Source: Ardenticatenales bacterium (GTDB lineage: Bacteria > Chloroflexota > Anaerolineae > Promineifilales > Promineifilaceae). From it: a stretch of DNA of 64,000 bases. Shown one piece after another: positions 1-7,765 of the stretch. A program made the position numbers and the translations under genes. Numbering within the stretch: the stretch's first letter is position 1; every line of letters begins with the position of its first letter. Where the stretch lies: NCBI GenBank assembly GCA_020634575.1, contig JACKBM010000018.1, positions 1 through 64,000 on the forward strand. The letters are read 5' to 3'. The notes beneath the pieces are model-generated. The model ran no database searches and was not told where the DNA came from. It saw only the letters and a list, made by a program, of their open reading frames with translations.

Positions 1-467
1 ACCTTTTCGACCAATTCAGCTATCTGCTCGCCATTAAGCGGCGCGTACATGCCGGCATTTTGCAGCACAATCGGCCCATCATAATGATCAGCCAGCCGCT
101 GGAACATCTCGATGGCGACCGCCTGGTCGGTGCGGGCTGGGGCCATGGCGATGATGGCGTCAGCGCCGGCTTTCTGGGCGGCGCGGGCAAAGGCAAACAC
201 TTGAGGCAAGGAAACGCCGGAGCAGCCAAAGATGAGCGGCAATCGGCCGTTAATTTCTTCCAGCACATGATCCAGGCCGCGCAGCCGTTCTTCCTCGCCG
301 AGGAAGTAGAACTCGCCGACCATCACCGGCCAGACGATGCCGTGTTGGCCGCTCTCACAGCAGAAGTTGGCGGCGGCGCGCAAATCCTGGTAGTTGATTT
401 CGTAATCGTCGTGATAAGGCGTTGGCAGCAGGCCAAAGCAGCCTTTCAAATGGTCAAAGCGGGCCAT
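1..467 (-). CDS. Dihydrodipicolinate synthase / N-acetylneuraminate lyase family aldolase (partial)
   Basis: The C-terminal part lies beyond the window edge, leaving 155 codons from an ATG at 467. The N-terminus carries the GLLPTP motif typical of DapA/NanA (beta/alpha)8 aldolases (residues about 11-17), then a GIVWPVMVGE strand, an LIFGCSG strand and KAGADAIIAMAP (about 100-111), which fit the early barrel repeats. The Schiff-base lysine would be off-window. It starts 9 bp after the stop of the enolase-superfamily gene, so the two are probably co-transcribed. That pairing suggests cleavage or dehydration of a 2-keto-3-deoxy sugar acid rather than lysine synthesis; this is inferred from context. 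Family call is fairly safe, substrate unknown. Confidence 0.75.
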   Translation of the reverse strand, partial: MARFDHLKGCFGLLPTPYHDDYEINYQDLRAAANFCCESGQHGIVWPVMVGEFYFLGEEERLRGLDHVLEEINGRLPLIFGCSGVSLPQVFAFARAAQKAGADAIIAMAPARTDQAVAIEMFQRLADHYDGPIVLQNAGMYAPLNGEQIAELVEK

Positions 468-475
468 GGCAGCTC

Positions 476-1801
476 CTATTCCGGCCAGCGGTCGTCAGGC
501 CGCCAGAAACCAAGTTTGGGCGTGTTCCATTCCTCGGTGGGCAGGAACATCGTGCCGGGGGTGCGCAGGTTGGCCTCGATCGCTTCCAGGTTGAGGTCGA
601 CGCCGAGGCCGGGTTTCTCCGGCACCTTCACATAGCCATCCTTCATGTAATCATCCGCCAGGCCAGTGACCAGGCTTTCCCAGAAGGGCAGGTCGAGGCC
701 GTGATGCTCCAGGGCGAGGAAGCTGGGGATGGCGGCGGCGCAATGGACATTGGCCATGAAGCCGATGGGGGAGCCGGCGCAGTGAAGGGCAGTGGGGATG
801 CCATAGCGCTCGCCATAATCGGCGATGCGTTTGGTCTCCATCATGCCGCCGGAGGTGAGCAGGTCGGGATGCAGAATGTCGATGGCGCGTTGCTCAATCC
901 AGGGGCGGAAGCCATCCCACAGATAGAGCTCCTCGCCCGCGGCAATCGGAGTGAGCAGGGCGTCCGCCACTTTTTTGTGCCCTTCGACATCGTGCCAGGG
1001 CATCGGGTCCTCGATCCAGGCCAGGTGATACGGTTCCCAGGCTTCGCCGAGGCGGATCATCTCGTCCAGTGTCAGGTAGCCATGGCCAAAATGGTCGGTG
1101 CAGAGCGAAACATCGTCGCCGACCGCCTCCCGGATGGCGGCGACGATCTCGGCTGCAGCCTGGATGCCGTGGTCGGTCAGGCGGGCGCCGGCGCCGGTGC
1201 CGGGGGCGCACCAATGCCGGCCCAACTCATATTCACCACGCGTCGCCTGGCCGACCAGGCCGCCGGGCAGGTTGGCAAAGAGCGACGGGCGAATATCAAA
1301 CTTAATGAAGGTGAGCCCCAGGGCGCGGCGGCCCATCAGGGCCTCGCGATAGCCGTCGACGGTGGGTTCCTTGGGGGCAGGCGTATCCGCATACAGCCGG
1401 ACCTCGTCGCGGTATTTGCCGCCGAGGAGCTGGTAGCAGGGCACGCCGTACACTTTGCCGACGAGATCCCAGAGGGCAATTTCCAGGCCGGAGACGCCGC
1501 CGCCCTCGCGGCCCCAGCTGCCAAAATGTTTCATGGCGCGGAAGATCATGTCGACGTTGCAGGGATTTTGGCCCAGCAACATGCTTTTGAACTGCAGGGC
1601 GTTTTCGCGGTGGCCGGCGTCGCGGACCTCGCCGAGGCCGTAGATGCCCTGGTTGGTGTCTATGCGGATGATTGGGTAGTCGTAATTGCTGGCGACGACG
1701 GCAATGCGGATGTCGGTAATTTTCAGGTCGGTTGGGCGCGAACCGGTGCGAATGGCATTTTCGACCTGGTCCATGGGTGAGGGTTGATCGGCCGGGGACA
1801 T
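476..1801 (-). CDS. Mandelate racemase/muconate lactonizing (enolase) superfamily protein, likely sugar-acid dehydratase
   Basis: A 441-residue cytoplasmic enzyme. Start ATG at 1801 is supported by an AGGAGG 6 bp upstream. The N-terminal capping domain is followed by a (beta/alpha)7 barrel: FIKFDIR (about 166-171), the first metal ligand in CTDHFGHG (D236), the second in WIEDP (E264) and the third in AAGEE (E290), with a possible base in TALHCAGS (H340). Members of this superfamily abstract a proton alpha to a carboxylate using Mg2+. The aldolase-family gene 9 bp downstream makes a D-mannonate/D-galactonate/gluconate-type dehydratase the best guess, but the substrate cannot be read from sequence. 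Confidence 0.85.
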   Translation of the reverse strand: MSPADQPSPMDQVENAIRTGSRPTDLKITDIRIAVVASNYDYPIIRIDTNQGIYGLGEVRDAGHRENALQFKSMLLGQNPCNVDMIFRAMKHFGSWGREGGGVSGLEIALWDLVGKVYGVPCYQLLGGKYRDEVRLYADTPAPKEPTVDGYREALMGRRALGLTFIKFDIRPSLFANLPGGLVGQATRGEYELGRHWCAPGTGAGARLTDHGIQAAAEIVAAIREAVGDDVSLCTDHFGHGYLTLDEMIRLGEAWEPYHLAWIEDPMPWHDVEGHKKVADALLTPIAAGEELYLWDGFRPWIEQRAIDILHPDLLTSGGMMETKRIADYGERYGIPTALHCAGSPIGFMANVHCAAAIPSFLALEHHGLDLPFWESLVTGLADDYMKDGYVKVPEKPGLGVDLNLEAIEANLRTPGTMFLPTEEWNTPKLGFWRPDDRWPE

Positions 1802-2038
1802 GGTTTCCTCCTGTCTGGGGCTGGCTAAACCGTACCCGGTCGATTATACCGGCTATTGTTCGCTTATGCGCCTGCCAACTCGTGCAGCCATTTCGGGTGA
1901 CGCTGATCATACGTGGTCGGTGACAAACCACATAAACCTCAGCAAGTTGAAAACACTAATATAGGAAAGGCTGGTGCTTTTGCGGAAACAACCGGCAAAA
2001 CTGAATCTGGTGTGAGCGTACACGCTTTTGGACAGCTC

Positions 2039-4027
2039 ATGCAACTGAGTGAATCAATGCAAGCAATCCTTGATTACGACCGGCCGGTCATCCTGGTAGG
2101 CAATCCCAATGTGGGCAAATCCGCCCTGTTTGCCCAGTTCACCGGCCGGCAGGTCGATATCTCCAACTACCCGGGCACGACGGTAGAAATCACGCAGGGG
2201 CAGCTGCAACTTGATGGGCAGGATATGGTCCTGATCGATACGCCAGGCATCCAGAGCCTGCTGCCGACTTCCGAGGATGAACGTATCACCCGCGACATCC
2301 TGTTGGCGGAGCGGCCGCGGGCGGTGTTGCAGGTGGCTGACGCCAAAAATTTGCGCCGGGCGTTGTTGCTGACCATTCAGCTGGCTGAATATGAAATACC
2401 GTTAGTTCTGGCGCTGAACATGGATGACGAGGCCCGGGCGCTGGGCATCGAGATTGACGATCGGCGGCTGGCGCAGATATTGGGCGCCGAGGTGGTGCCG
2501 ACCGTGGCGACCCGGCGGTTGGGCGTGGACAAACTACGTCTGAGCCTGGGCCAGCCCCGGCCGGTGGGCTACCAGATTCATTATGACGGCACCATTGAGG
2601 CAGCCGTCAACCGGATCTGCCAGCTTTTGCCTGAGGCGTGGCCCGGACCACGTGCCCTCGCCCTGGCCTACCTGGCCGGCGACCCAACACCCTTGCAAAA
2701 AACCCGGGACGGCGCAGCGGCAAGCGTAGCCGATTGGCCTGCCCTGGTCGCGTCAGTGGATCAGATTGTGGCGGAAACGGGTTCTGTCTATGATCAGCCG
2801 CTGGGTTACATCATCACGCAGCAGCGGCTGCGCTGTGTAGATTGCCTGTTGGCCCAGGTGTGGCGGACGGTTGAGGACCGGCCGGTCACCCTCACCGAAC
2901 GGCTGGACAAAATCGCCCTCCATCCGGTCTGGGGCTGGTTTGTACTCGCCGCTGTCCTGGCGGGGCTGTACCTGTTTGTCGGCCAGCTTGGCGCCGGCAT
3001 CATGGTGGATTGGCTGGAGAATGTCGTTTTTGGTCAATGGATTAACCCGTTGGCTGTCAAGGTGGTGGGTCTGTTACCTCTGCCCCTGCTGCGCGACTTC
3101 CTGGTAGGCGATTACGGTCTGATCACCATGGCGCTTTCCTATAGCATCGCCATCGTTTTGCCCATTGTCCTGACCTTCTTCCTGGCGTTTAGTCTGCTGG
3201 AAGATTCTGGTTACCTCGCCCGGCTGGCGGTGATGGCCAACCGGCCGTTTAAGTTGATGGGACTGAACGGCAAAGCAGTCCTGCCGATGATCCTCGGCTT
3301 GGGCTGCGACACCATGGCGACGCTGACCACGCGGATCCTGGAAACACGCAAGGAGCGGCTCCAGGTGACTTTGTTGCTGGCCCTGGGCGTCCCCTGTTCG
3401 GCTCAGCTTGGCGTTTTGCTGGGGATGGTCGCCATCCTGACCAAAACAGCGGTTTTTGTCTGGCTGGGGACGGTGCTGCTGACGCTGCTGGCGGTGGGCT
3501 GGCTGGCCTCACGGCTTTTGCCGGGTGAATCATCTGACTTCATCCTGGAATTGCCGCCGATTCGCCGGCCCGGTCTGGGCAACATCGTGATCAAGACGCT
3601 GGCGCGGGTGGAATGGTATCTCAAAGAGGTCCTGCCGCTCTTTGTTATCGGCACTGCGCTGCTGTTTGTGTTGGATAAGTTTGGCTGGCTGCTGGTTCTG
3701 GAAAATTGGCTAAAACCTATCATCGAAGGCGGCCTGGGGCTGCCGGGCAGCACGGCGGGGGTCTTTCTGATTGGCTTTTTGCGCCGGGACTTTGGCGCGG
3801 CGGGGCTATTTATTCTGGCCCGCGAGGGCTTGCTGACCGCTAATCAACTGGTGGTTAGCCTCGTCGTCATCACCCTGTTTATCCCCTGCATCGCCAATGT
3901 GCTGATGATTGTGCGCGAGCAGGGACGGCGCACCGCGGTGGCGGTGGTGGCTTTTGTTTTTCCCTTTGCCTTTCTGGTGGGCGCGTTCCTGAACCATCTG
4001 TTTAACTGGCTCCACATCCAGTTCTGA
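2039..4027 (+). CDS. feoB: Ferrous iron transporter FeoB
   Basis: GTP-gated inner-membrane Fe2+ importer. The N-terminal G domain shows G1 GNPNVGKS about 22 residues in, a YPGTT switch, G3 DTPG and G4 NMDD; a helical spacer and a polytopic membrane domain follow. The two FeoB gate motifs are present as GLGCDTMATLTTR and LGVPCSAQLGVL. I chose ATG 2039 (662 residues) because the G domain normally begins within 10-20 residues; a GTG at 1913 would add 42 residues of unlikely sequence and has no better ribosome site. The Cys-rich gene and feoA follow, spaced as one operon. I saw no clear Fur box upstream. Confidence 0.95.
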   Translation: MQLSESMQAILDYDRPVILVGNPNVGKSALFAQFTGRQVDISNYPGTTVEITQGQLQLDGQDMVLIDTPGIQSLLPTSEDERITRDILLAERPRAVLQVADAKNLRRALLLTIQLAEYEIPLVLALNMDDEARALGIEIDDRRLAQILGAEVVPTVATRRLGVDKLRLSLGQPRPVGYQIHYDGTIEAAVNRICQLLPEAWPGPRALALAYLAGDPTPLQKTRDGAAASVADWPALVASVDQIVAETGSVYDQPLGYIITQQRLRCVDCLLAQVWRTVEDRPVTLTERLDKIALHPVWGWFVLAAVLAGLYLFVGQLGAGIMVDWLENVVFGQWINPLAVKVVGLLPLPLLRDFLVGDYGLITMALSYSIAIVLPIVLTFFLAFSLLEDSGYLARLAVMANRPFKLMGLNGKAVLPMILGLGCDTMATLTTRILETRKERLQVTLLLALGVPCSAQLGVLLGMVAILTKTAVFVWLGTVLLTLLAVGWLASRLLPGESSDFILELPPIRRPGLGNIVIKTLARVEWYLKEVLPLFVIGTALLFVLDKFGWLLVLENWLKPIIEGGLGLPGSTAGVFLIGFLRRDFGAAGLFILAREGLLTANQLVVSLVVITLFIPCIANVLMIVREQGRRTAVAVVAFVFPFAFLVGAFLNHLFNWLHIQF

Positions 4028-4047
4028 GATGGCCGAGGTGGATGAAC

Positions 4048-4260
4048 ATGAAATGTGCTTTGTGTGGCCATGAATTTGCGGCGAGTGAGCTGAGCTGTCA
4101 CAGTAGCTGCCCGCTGGCTCACCATTGCGCTGTTATCTGCTGCCCGAAATGTGGCTATCAGACCGTCGACGAATCGCGATCCACCATCGTCACGCTATTG
4201 AACCGTTTCCGGCGCAGACCGGGCCGTGCGGTCAATCTGAACGGGAGTGAAGCATCATGA
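4048..4260 (+). CDS. Small Cys-rich protein of the feo operon
   Basis: About 70 residues with eight cysteines arranged as CALC, a single C, SSC, then HHCAVICC and PKCGYQ, which looks like a rubredoxin-like or zinc-ribbon fold with an extra histidine pair. ATG 4048 fits the GAGGTG at 4035 better than ATG 4042. The stop overlaps the feoA start (ATGA at 4257-4260), so the two are probably translationally coupled. Comparable small cysteine proteins sit beside feoA/feoB in other bacteria and are usually unnamed. A role in Fe2+ or redox sensing, or as a FeoB accessory in place of FeoC, is inference only. There is no membrane segment. Confidence 0.8.
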   Translation: MKCALCGHEFAASELSCHSSCPLAHHCAVICCPKCGYQTVDESRSTIVTLLNRFRRRPGRAVNLNGSEAS

Positions 4261-4481
4261 TCAGTCTGGCGCAACTGGAGGCGGGCCAGGTGGCCCAGGT
4301 GGTGGCTATCCAATCCGAGAGCCAGGGACGGTTGCTGAAGTTGTCGGCTTTTGGCCTGGTGCCGGGTGTCTTTTTGAAGCTGCAGCAGCGCAGTCCGGCC
4401 TACGTTCTGCGCATTGGCGAAACGATGGTGTCGCTGGATGCGGAAGTGGCCCGGGAAATTCAGGTCAGGGTGGAGGGTTAA
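4257..4481 (+). CDS. feoA: FeoA family protein
   Basis: A 74-residue SH3-like FeoA domain covering the full protein: the N-terminal strand, the LSAFGLVPG turn (family pattern LxxLGhxPG) and the C-terminal VSLDAEVAREIQV segment. FeoA is a small cytoplasmic protein that interacts with or regulates FeoB. It is the last gene of the unit feoB, Cys-rich, feoA and overlaps the preceding gene by 4 bp. Its stop codon (4479-4481) directly abuts the stop of the convergent SUI1 gene at 4482, leaving no room for a terminator between them. Confidence 0.92.
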   Translation: MISLAQLEAGQVAQVVAIQSESQGRLLKLSAFGLVPGVFLKLQQRSPAYVLRIGETMVSLDAEVAREIQVRVEG

Positions 4482-4829
4482 TTAGCCACCGGCCGGTTTT
4501 GCCTGGTAACCCAGCTTCACCAGCTCCGCCACCACCTTGTCGCGATGGTCGCCCTGAACCTCGACATTGCCATCTTTGACCGCGCCGCCGGCTCCACACA
4601 TCTTTTTCAGCTTCTTGCCGAGAGCATCCAGATCTTCCGCTGACAGTTGCAAATCGCGGACGACCGTGACCGTCTTGCCGCCGCGCCCTTTGCGGTCGCG
4701 AAAGACGCGTGGGCTCTGCTGTTGCGGCGGCAAGCTGACTACTTTGGGGCAGCGGCAGGGATAACGGCCACAATTCGGGCAGCGCTGATCGCGGACGGGG
4801 TCGTAGTTGGTGGGGCGTCGTTTGGACAT
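4482..4829 (-). CDS. SUI1/eIF1-like (YciH family) translation factor
   Basis: 115 residues. The C-terminal two thirds match the SUI1 fold: KTVTVVRDLQL, then LGKKLKKMCGAGG and GNVEVQGDHRDKV, the loop-helix-strand pattern of bacterial YciH and eIF1. The family contributes to start-codon fidelity on the small ribosomal subunit. The N-terminus is extended and carries CPNCGRYPCRCP (residues about 17-28), four cysteines that may bind zinc, unlike the short N-terminus of E. coli YciH. It is convergent with feoA with zero spacing. It carries one copy of ACCGGCCGGT at its 3' end. Confidence 0.88.
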   Translation of the reverse strand: MSKRRPTNYDPVRDQRCPNCGRYPCRCPKVVSLPPQQQSPRVFRDRKGRGGKTVTVVRDLQLSAEDLDALGKKLKKMCGAGGAVKDGNVEVQGDHRDKVVAELVKLGYQAKPAGG

Positions 4830-4888
4830 GGTTTTTATTAAACGATCTTTTGCGGGTCACGTCAAAGTAACCGGCGTAGACGGCCCCA

Positions 4889-5659
4889 TCAATCCCCAAG
4901 CAACCGCGCAAAAATCTGGGCTGCTCCGTCGCCGCGCAAAGATTGGATAAAATGATCCTCGCCGGGAAAGATTTCCAGGATCACATCTTCATTGCCGGCG
5001 GCGACCAGGCGGTCGTATGTGCTCTGGCTGTTGGTCACCCAACCCCCGTCGTTTTCGCCAACGTACAGCGTGACGCGCAGGTCGGCCAGACCGGCAATGT
5101 CGCCATCGGCACTGCGGGCGTAGCCGGGCAGCACCGTGAGCGATTGGTAGAGATCGGGCCGTTCCAGGGCCGCCTTGAAAGCGCTGATGCCGCCGTTGCT
5201 GATGCCGCCCAGGTGGGGCTTGCCGGCGATGTTGAACTCGCTCTGCAGATGGGCGACAAAGTCAGGTAGTAACAGAGAGGCGTCGCTCATGAAGTTGGCA
5301 GCGGCCGGTTTGGCCGGGCTGACGACAATGAAGCCGTACAACGCCCCCAACTGCCAGACCGAGCCGAGGCCGGCATCGACCATGCTTTTGTCCTGACCGC
5401 CCGGCGGCAGGGCAAGCAGCAGCGGGTAGCTCTGGTCGGGTTCGTAATCCAGGGGCAGCAGGGTGGCGTACTCCAGTTCGCCGCCAGGTAGCGTGACGGT
5501 TGTGAACTCCCAGGCCAATTGGGTGTTGCCCAGTTGGGGGGCGGGGGTGGCTGTTTCTGGGCTGGTGGCGGCCCCGGTTGGCTCGCTGGTGGCGTTTTCT
5601 GCCTGGCAGCCGGCCATGAGCCAGAGGGCGGCTGTGATTAGGAGTAGCTGTCGTTTCAT
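4889..5659 (-). CDS. Lipoprotein alpha/beta-hydrolase (esterase-like)
   Basis: 256 residues. The signal peptide ends in a lipobox LMAGC (Cys18), then a Thr/Pro/Ala-rich linker to about residue 45 suits anchoring outside the membrane. The catalytic module has a nucleophile elbow GISNG (Ser154), an acid in GENDGG (Asp204) and a histidine in GEDHF (His236), the expected alpha/beta-hydrolase order. The domain is compact and resembles the phospholipase/carboxylesterase or PHB-depolymerase-like groups. Substrate is not determinable. Transcription probably starts in the 5660-5700 region, just beside the fold-back repeat. Confidence 0.78.
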   Translation of the reverse strand: MKRQLLLITAALWLMAGCQAENATSEPTGAATSPETATPAPQLGNTQLAWEFTTVTLPGGELEYATLLPLDYEPDQSYPLLLALPPGGQDKSMVDAGLGSVWQLGALYGFIVVSPAKPAAANFMSDASLLLPDFVAHLQSEFNIAGKPHLGGISNGGISAFKAALERPDLYQSLTVLPGYARSADGDIAGLADLRVTLYVGENDGGWVTNSQSTYDRLVAAGNEDVILEIFPGEDHFIQSLRGDGAAQIFARLLGD

Positions 5660-5705
5660 GGTTCACCTCACGCTTCTAGCGTATGTAGCAGGTTGTGATG
5701 GTGGC

Positions 5706-5857
5706 GTGGCGGCGCTAAAAGCGCCGTGCTGATGGGCAATCGGGAAGTGCCCTGAACGGGCACTCAACCTGCATCAGCAACAGGACCATCCTGCGCGCCA
5801 GTGCCCGTTCAGGGCACTTCTTAACCCCTATCAGCACGGCGCTTCCAGCGCCGCCAC
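5706..5857. repeat. Fold-back (inverted repeat) element, about 150 bp
   Basis: The left arm (5706-5764) and right arm (5800-5857) are near-perfect reverse complements with only a few mismatches and a 35-base loop. Each arm itself contains smaller palindromes: a GGCGCTnnnAGCGCC hairpin at the outer end and the arm-internal GTGCCCTGAACGGGCAC. It fills most of the gap between two divergent hydrolase genes and codes for no plausible protein. It could fold as a cruciform or as a long RNA hairpin. The outer hairpin resembles the ends of the element at 56075-56340. Confidence 0.85.
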
Positions 5858-5911
5858 CTAATGTTTCCATTCTATCCCCACCGCCACTAGCCGGATTGTA
5901 GTCGATAGTTC

Positions 5912-5920
5912 TGCTACAAT
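5912..5920 (+). promoter_or_regulatory. Candidate extended -10 promoter of the HSL-family hydrolase
   Basis: TGCTACAAT is an extended -10 (TGn plus TACAAT) 53 bp before the ATG at 5974. No good -35 lies at 16-18 bp, which is compatible with an extended -10 promoter. It sits just right of the fold-back element. Confidence 0.4.
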
Positions 5921-5973
5921 GGGCTGGTCCGACTGTCTCACCACAAAAATCATCATCAATTGGAGGAAATAGC

Positions 5974-6939
5974 ATGCATCCGATCCGTGATCCTGAAGTG
6001 GCGGCCGCGTTGGCCGTTTTTGAGCAGCTCTTGCCGGGCGGTCTCGATCTGAGCGGCGATATCCCGGCCGCACGGGCCTTTTTGCAGCAGTTGTTTGGCG
6101 CGATGGCGGCACAGGCGCCCGAAATACCGGGCGTAGAAACAAGTGACCATTACGCACCCGGCCCTGAGGGCGCGCCAGAGGTGATGGTGCGGGTTTATCA
6201 GCCGTCGGACCGGCCGGATACCCTGCCGGCTTTGCTCTGGATCCATGGCGGCGGCTACGTCCTGGGCAGCGTGGCGGAAGATGATGTCAAGGCGAAGGTG
6301 ATGGCGCTGCAGCTCAATTGTGTTGTGGCTTCGGTCGAATATCGGCTGGCGCCGGAACATCCGTTTCCGGCCGGTGTGGAAGATTGTTACGCGGCGCTCA
6401 AATGGTTTGTGGCCCATGCGGCAGATTTTGGCGTGGATGCCGCGCGGGTAGCAATTGGCGGCGCCAGCGCCGGCGGCGGCCTGGCCGCCTGTCTGGGGCT
6501 GTTGACCCGCGACCGGGCTGAGATCGATCTGGCTTATCAGCTCCTGGTCTACCCGATGCTGGATGATCGCAATGTGGAGCAGGCTGGCGACGGCGTGCCC
6601 GACGCGCCGGTCTGGAGCCGGGCCAACAACCTGGCTGGCTGGCGTGCTTACCTTGGCGAGGAGCCGGGCGGTGACGATGTCTCGCTCTACGCAGCCGCAG
6701 CCCGGGCCGAAGATGTCAGCGGCCTGCCGCCGACTTATATCGGGGTGGGGACACCGGACTTGTTCCGGGATGAAGATTTTGCCTACGCCCAACGGCTCAT
6801 GGCCGCCGGTGTACCGACTGAGTTCCATGTCTATGCAGATGGTTTCCACGGCTTTGATGGTTTTGCCGCGGAGACAGATATTGCCAAACGTTTTGTTGGC
6901 GAGCAGATGCATCTGCTGCGCCAGGCGCTACACGGTTAA
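5974..6939 (+). CDS. Alpha/beta hydrolase, hormone-sensitive-lipase (HSL/GDXG) family
   Basis: 321 residues, no signal peptide. The oxyanion-hole motif HGGG is at 91-94, the nucleophile in GASAGG (Ser165), the acid at GTPDLFRDED (Asp262) and the base at DGFHGF (His292), a full family IV esterase/lipase triad. ATG 5974 follows GGAGGAAA at 8 bp. Members hydrolyse short-chain acyl esters in the cytoplasm; the natural substrate is unknown. A strong intrinsic terminator follows at 6945-6976, so it is probably monocistronic. Confidence 0.9.
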   Translation: MHPIRDPEVAAALAVFEQLLPGGLDLSGDIPAARAFLQQLFGAMAAQAPEIPGVETSDHYAPGPEGAPEVMVRVYQPSDRPDTLPALLWIHGGGYVLGSVAEDDVKAKVMALQLNCVVASVEYRLAPEHPFPAGVEDCYAALKWFVAHAADFGVDAARVAIGGASAGGGLAACLGLLTRDRAEIDLAYQLLVYPMLDDRNVEQAGDGVPDAPVWSRANNLAGWRAYLGEEPGGDDVSLYAAAARAEDVSGLPPTYIGVGTPDLFRDEDFAYAQRLMAAGVPTEFHVYADGFHGFDGFAAETDIAKRFVGEQMHLLRQALHG

Positions 6940-6944
6940 GTAAT

Positions 6945-6976
6945 AGGTGGGAGGACCGTGACCACTCCTCCCACCT
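6945..6976 (+). terminator. Intrinsic terminator after the HSL-family hydrolase
   Basis: A perfect 10-bp stem, AGGTGGGAGG paired with CCTCCCACCT, encloses a 12-base loop. A pyrimidine-rich, T-containing tract (CCTTTTCTCCCCTTTTTC) begins a few bases downstream. It lies 6 bp after the stop codon. Confidence 0.8.
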
Positions 6977-7024
6977 CCCGCCTTTTCTCCCCTTTTTCTT
7001 CCCCCAGATTGGGTCCAACCACCC

Positions 7025-7040
7025 TACGTCAAATGACGTA
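7025..7040. promoter_or_regulatory. Palindromic operator-like site upstream of the ECF sigma gene
   Basis: TACGTCA-AA-TGACGTA is a 16-bp inverted repeat with perfect 7-bp arms, 126 bp before the sigma-factor ATG. A dimeric regulator site is plausible. The rest of 6977-7165 is comparatively AT-rich and shows no gene. Confidence 0.4.
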
Positions 7041-7165
7041 ATCTGATTTGCGTCCAAAGATCCTCGAAATTGCCTGTTATAAATCGTTATCCTGCTACGA
7101 CATAGTATATAGATGGAACAAAAACAGTGGAGCGCTCCGCTTTTCCAGATGCAGGTAATGATTCC

Positions 7166-7765
7166 ATGAAATCAATGTCGACAGTCATAAGCGCGCCCCC
7201 TCCGCAAGAGGCAGCGCCTCCGGATGATGAACAACTGGTGCAGTTGGCGCGGCGATCGCCCGCCCAGTTTGCCCTGCTCTACGATAGACATATGACCGGC
7301 GTGTACCGCTACTTGCTCACCATGGTCGGCAATGTCAAGGATGCAGAAGATCTCACCTCCCAGACATTTCTGGAGGCGCTGGAAAATCTGCATCGCTATC
7401 GGGGGAATGGCGACTTCAGAGCCTGGTTGTTTCGGATCGCTCGTAACAAATCAATAGACCATTATCGCAAGCACAAGCGCGATACAGCCTGGGCCGAAGA
7501 TGCGGATTACGTGGATGGCGGCCAGCAATCGCCGGAAACGGCTGCGGCCAATGCCCTGGCCATCGCTCATGTGCTGCGGCAGTTGCGTACGCTCTCCCCG
7601 GACAGGGCCGAGGTCGTGTCGCTCCGGCTGTTTGCCGGGCTGGAAGTGAGTGAAATCGCCCAGGCCCTGCGCAAGCCGGAAACGGCCGTACGTATGCTGC
7701 TTCATCGCGGTTTGCGGGACCTGCAAACCCGTATTCCAACCGCTTCCCGGGAGAGTGCATCATGA
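7166..7765 (+). CDS. ECF-type RNA polymerase sigma factor
   Basis: About 199 residues. Region 2 covers YDRHMTGVYRYLLTMVGNVKDAEDLTSQTFLEA and FRAWLFRIARNKSIDHYRKH (split here by position, about 40-110), region 4 covers LSPDRAEVVSLRLFAGLEVSEIAQALRKPETAVRMLLHRGL (about 145-188); these are the standard sigma70 r2 and r4 helix-turn-helix modules. I prefer ATG 7166; GTG 7127 would add 13 unlikely residues. Its stop overlaps the start of the membrane protein at 7762 (ATGA), the classical arrangement of an ECF sigma with its anti-sigma factor. Confidence 0.93.
   Translation: MKSMSTVISAPPPQEAAPPDDEQLVQLARRSPAQFALLYDRHMTGVYRYLLTMVGNVKDAEDLTSQTFLEALENLHRYRGNGDFRAWLFRIARNKSIDHYRKHKRDTAWAEDADYVDGGQQSPETAAANALAIAHVLRQLRTLSPDRAEVVSLRLFAGLEVSEIAQALRKPETAVRMLLHRGLRDLQTRIPTASRESAS

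Noticed and set aside
1913..2038. N-terminal extension of FeoB from GTG 1913
   Set aside because: The extra 42 residues do not resemble FeoB and the GTG has no ribosome site; ATG 2039 places the G domain normally.
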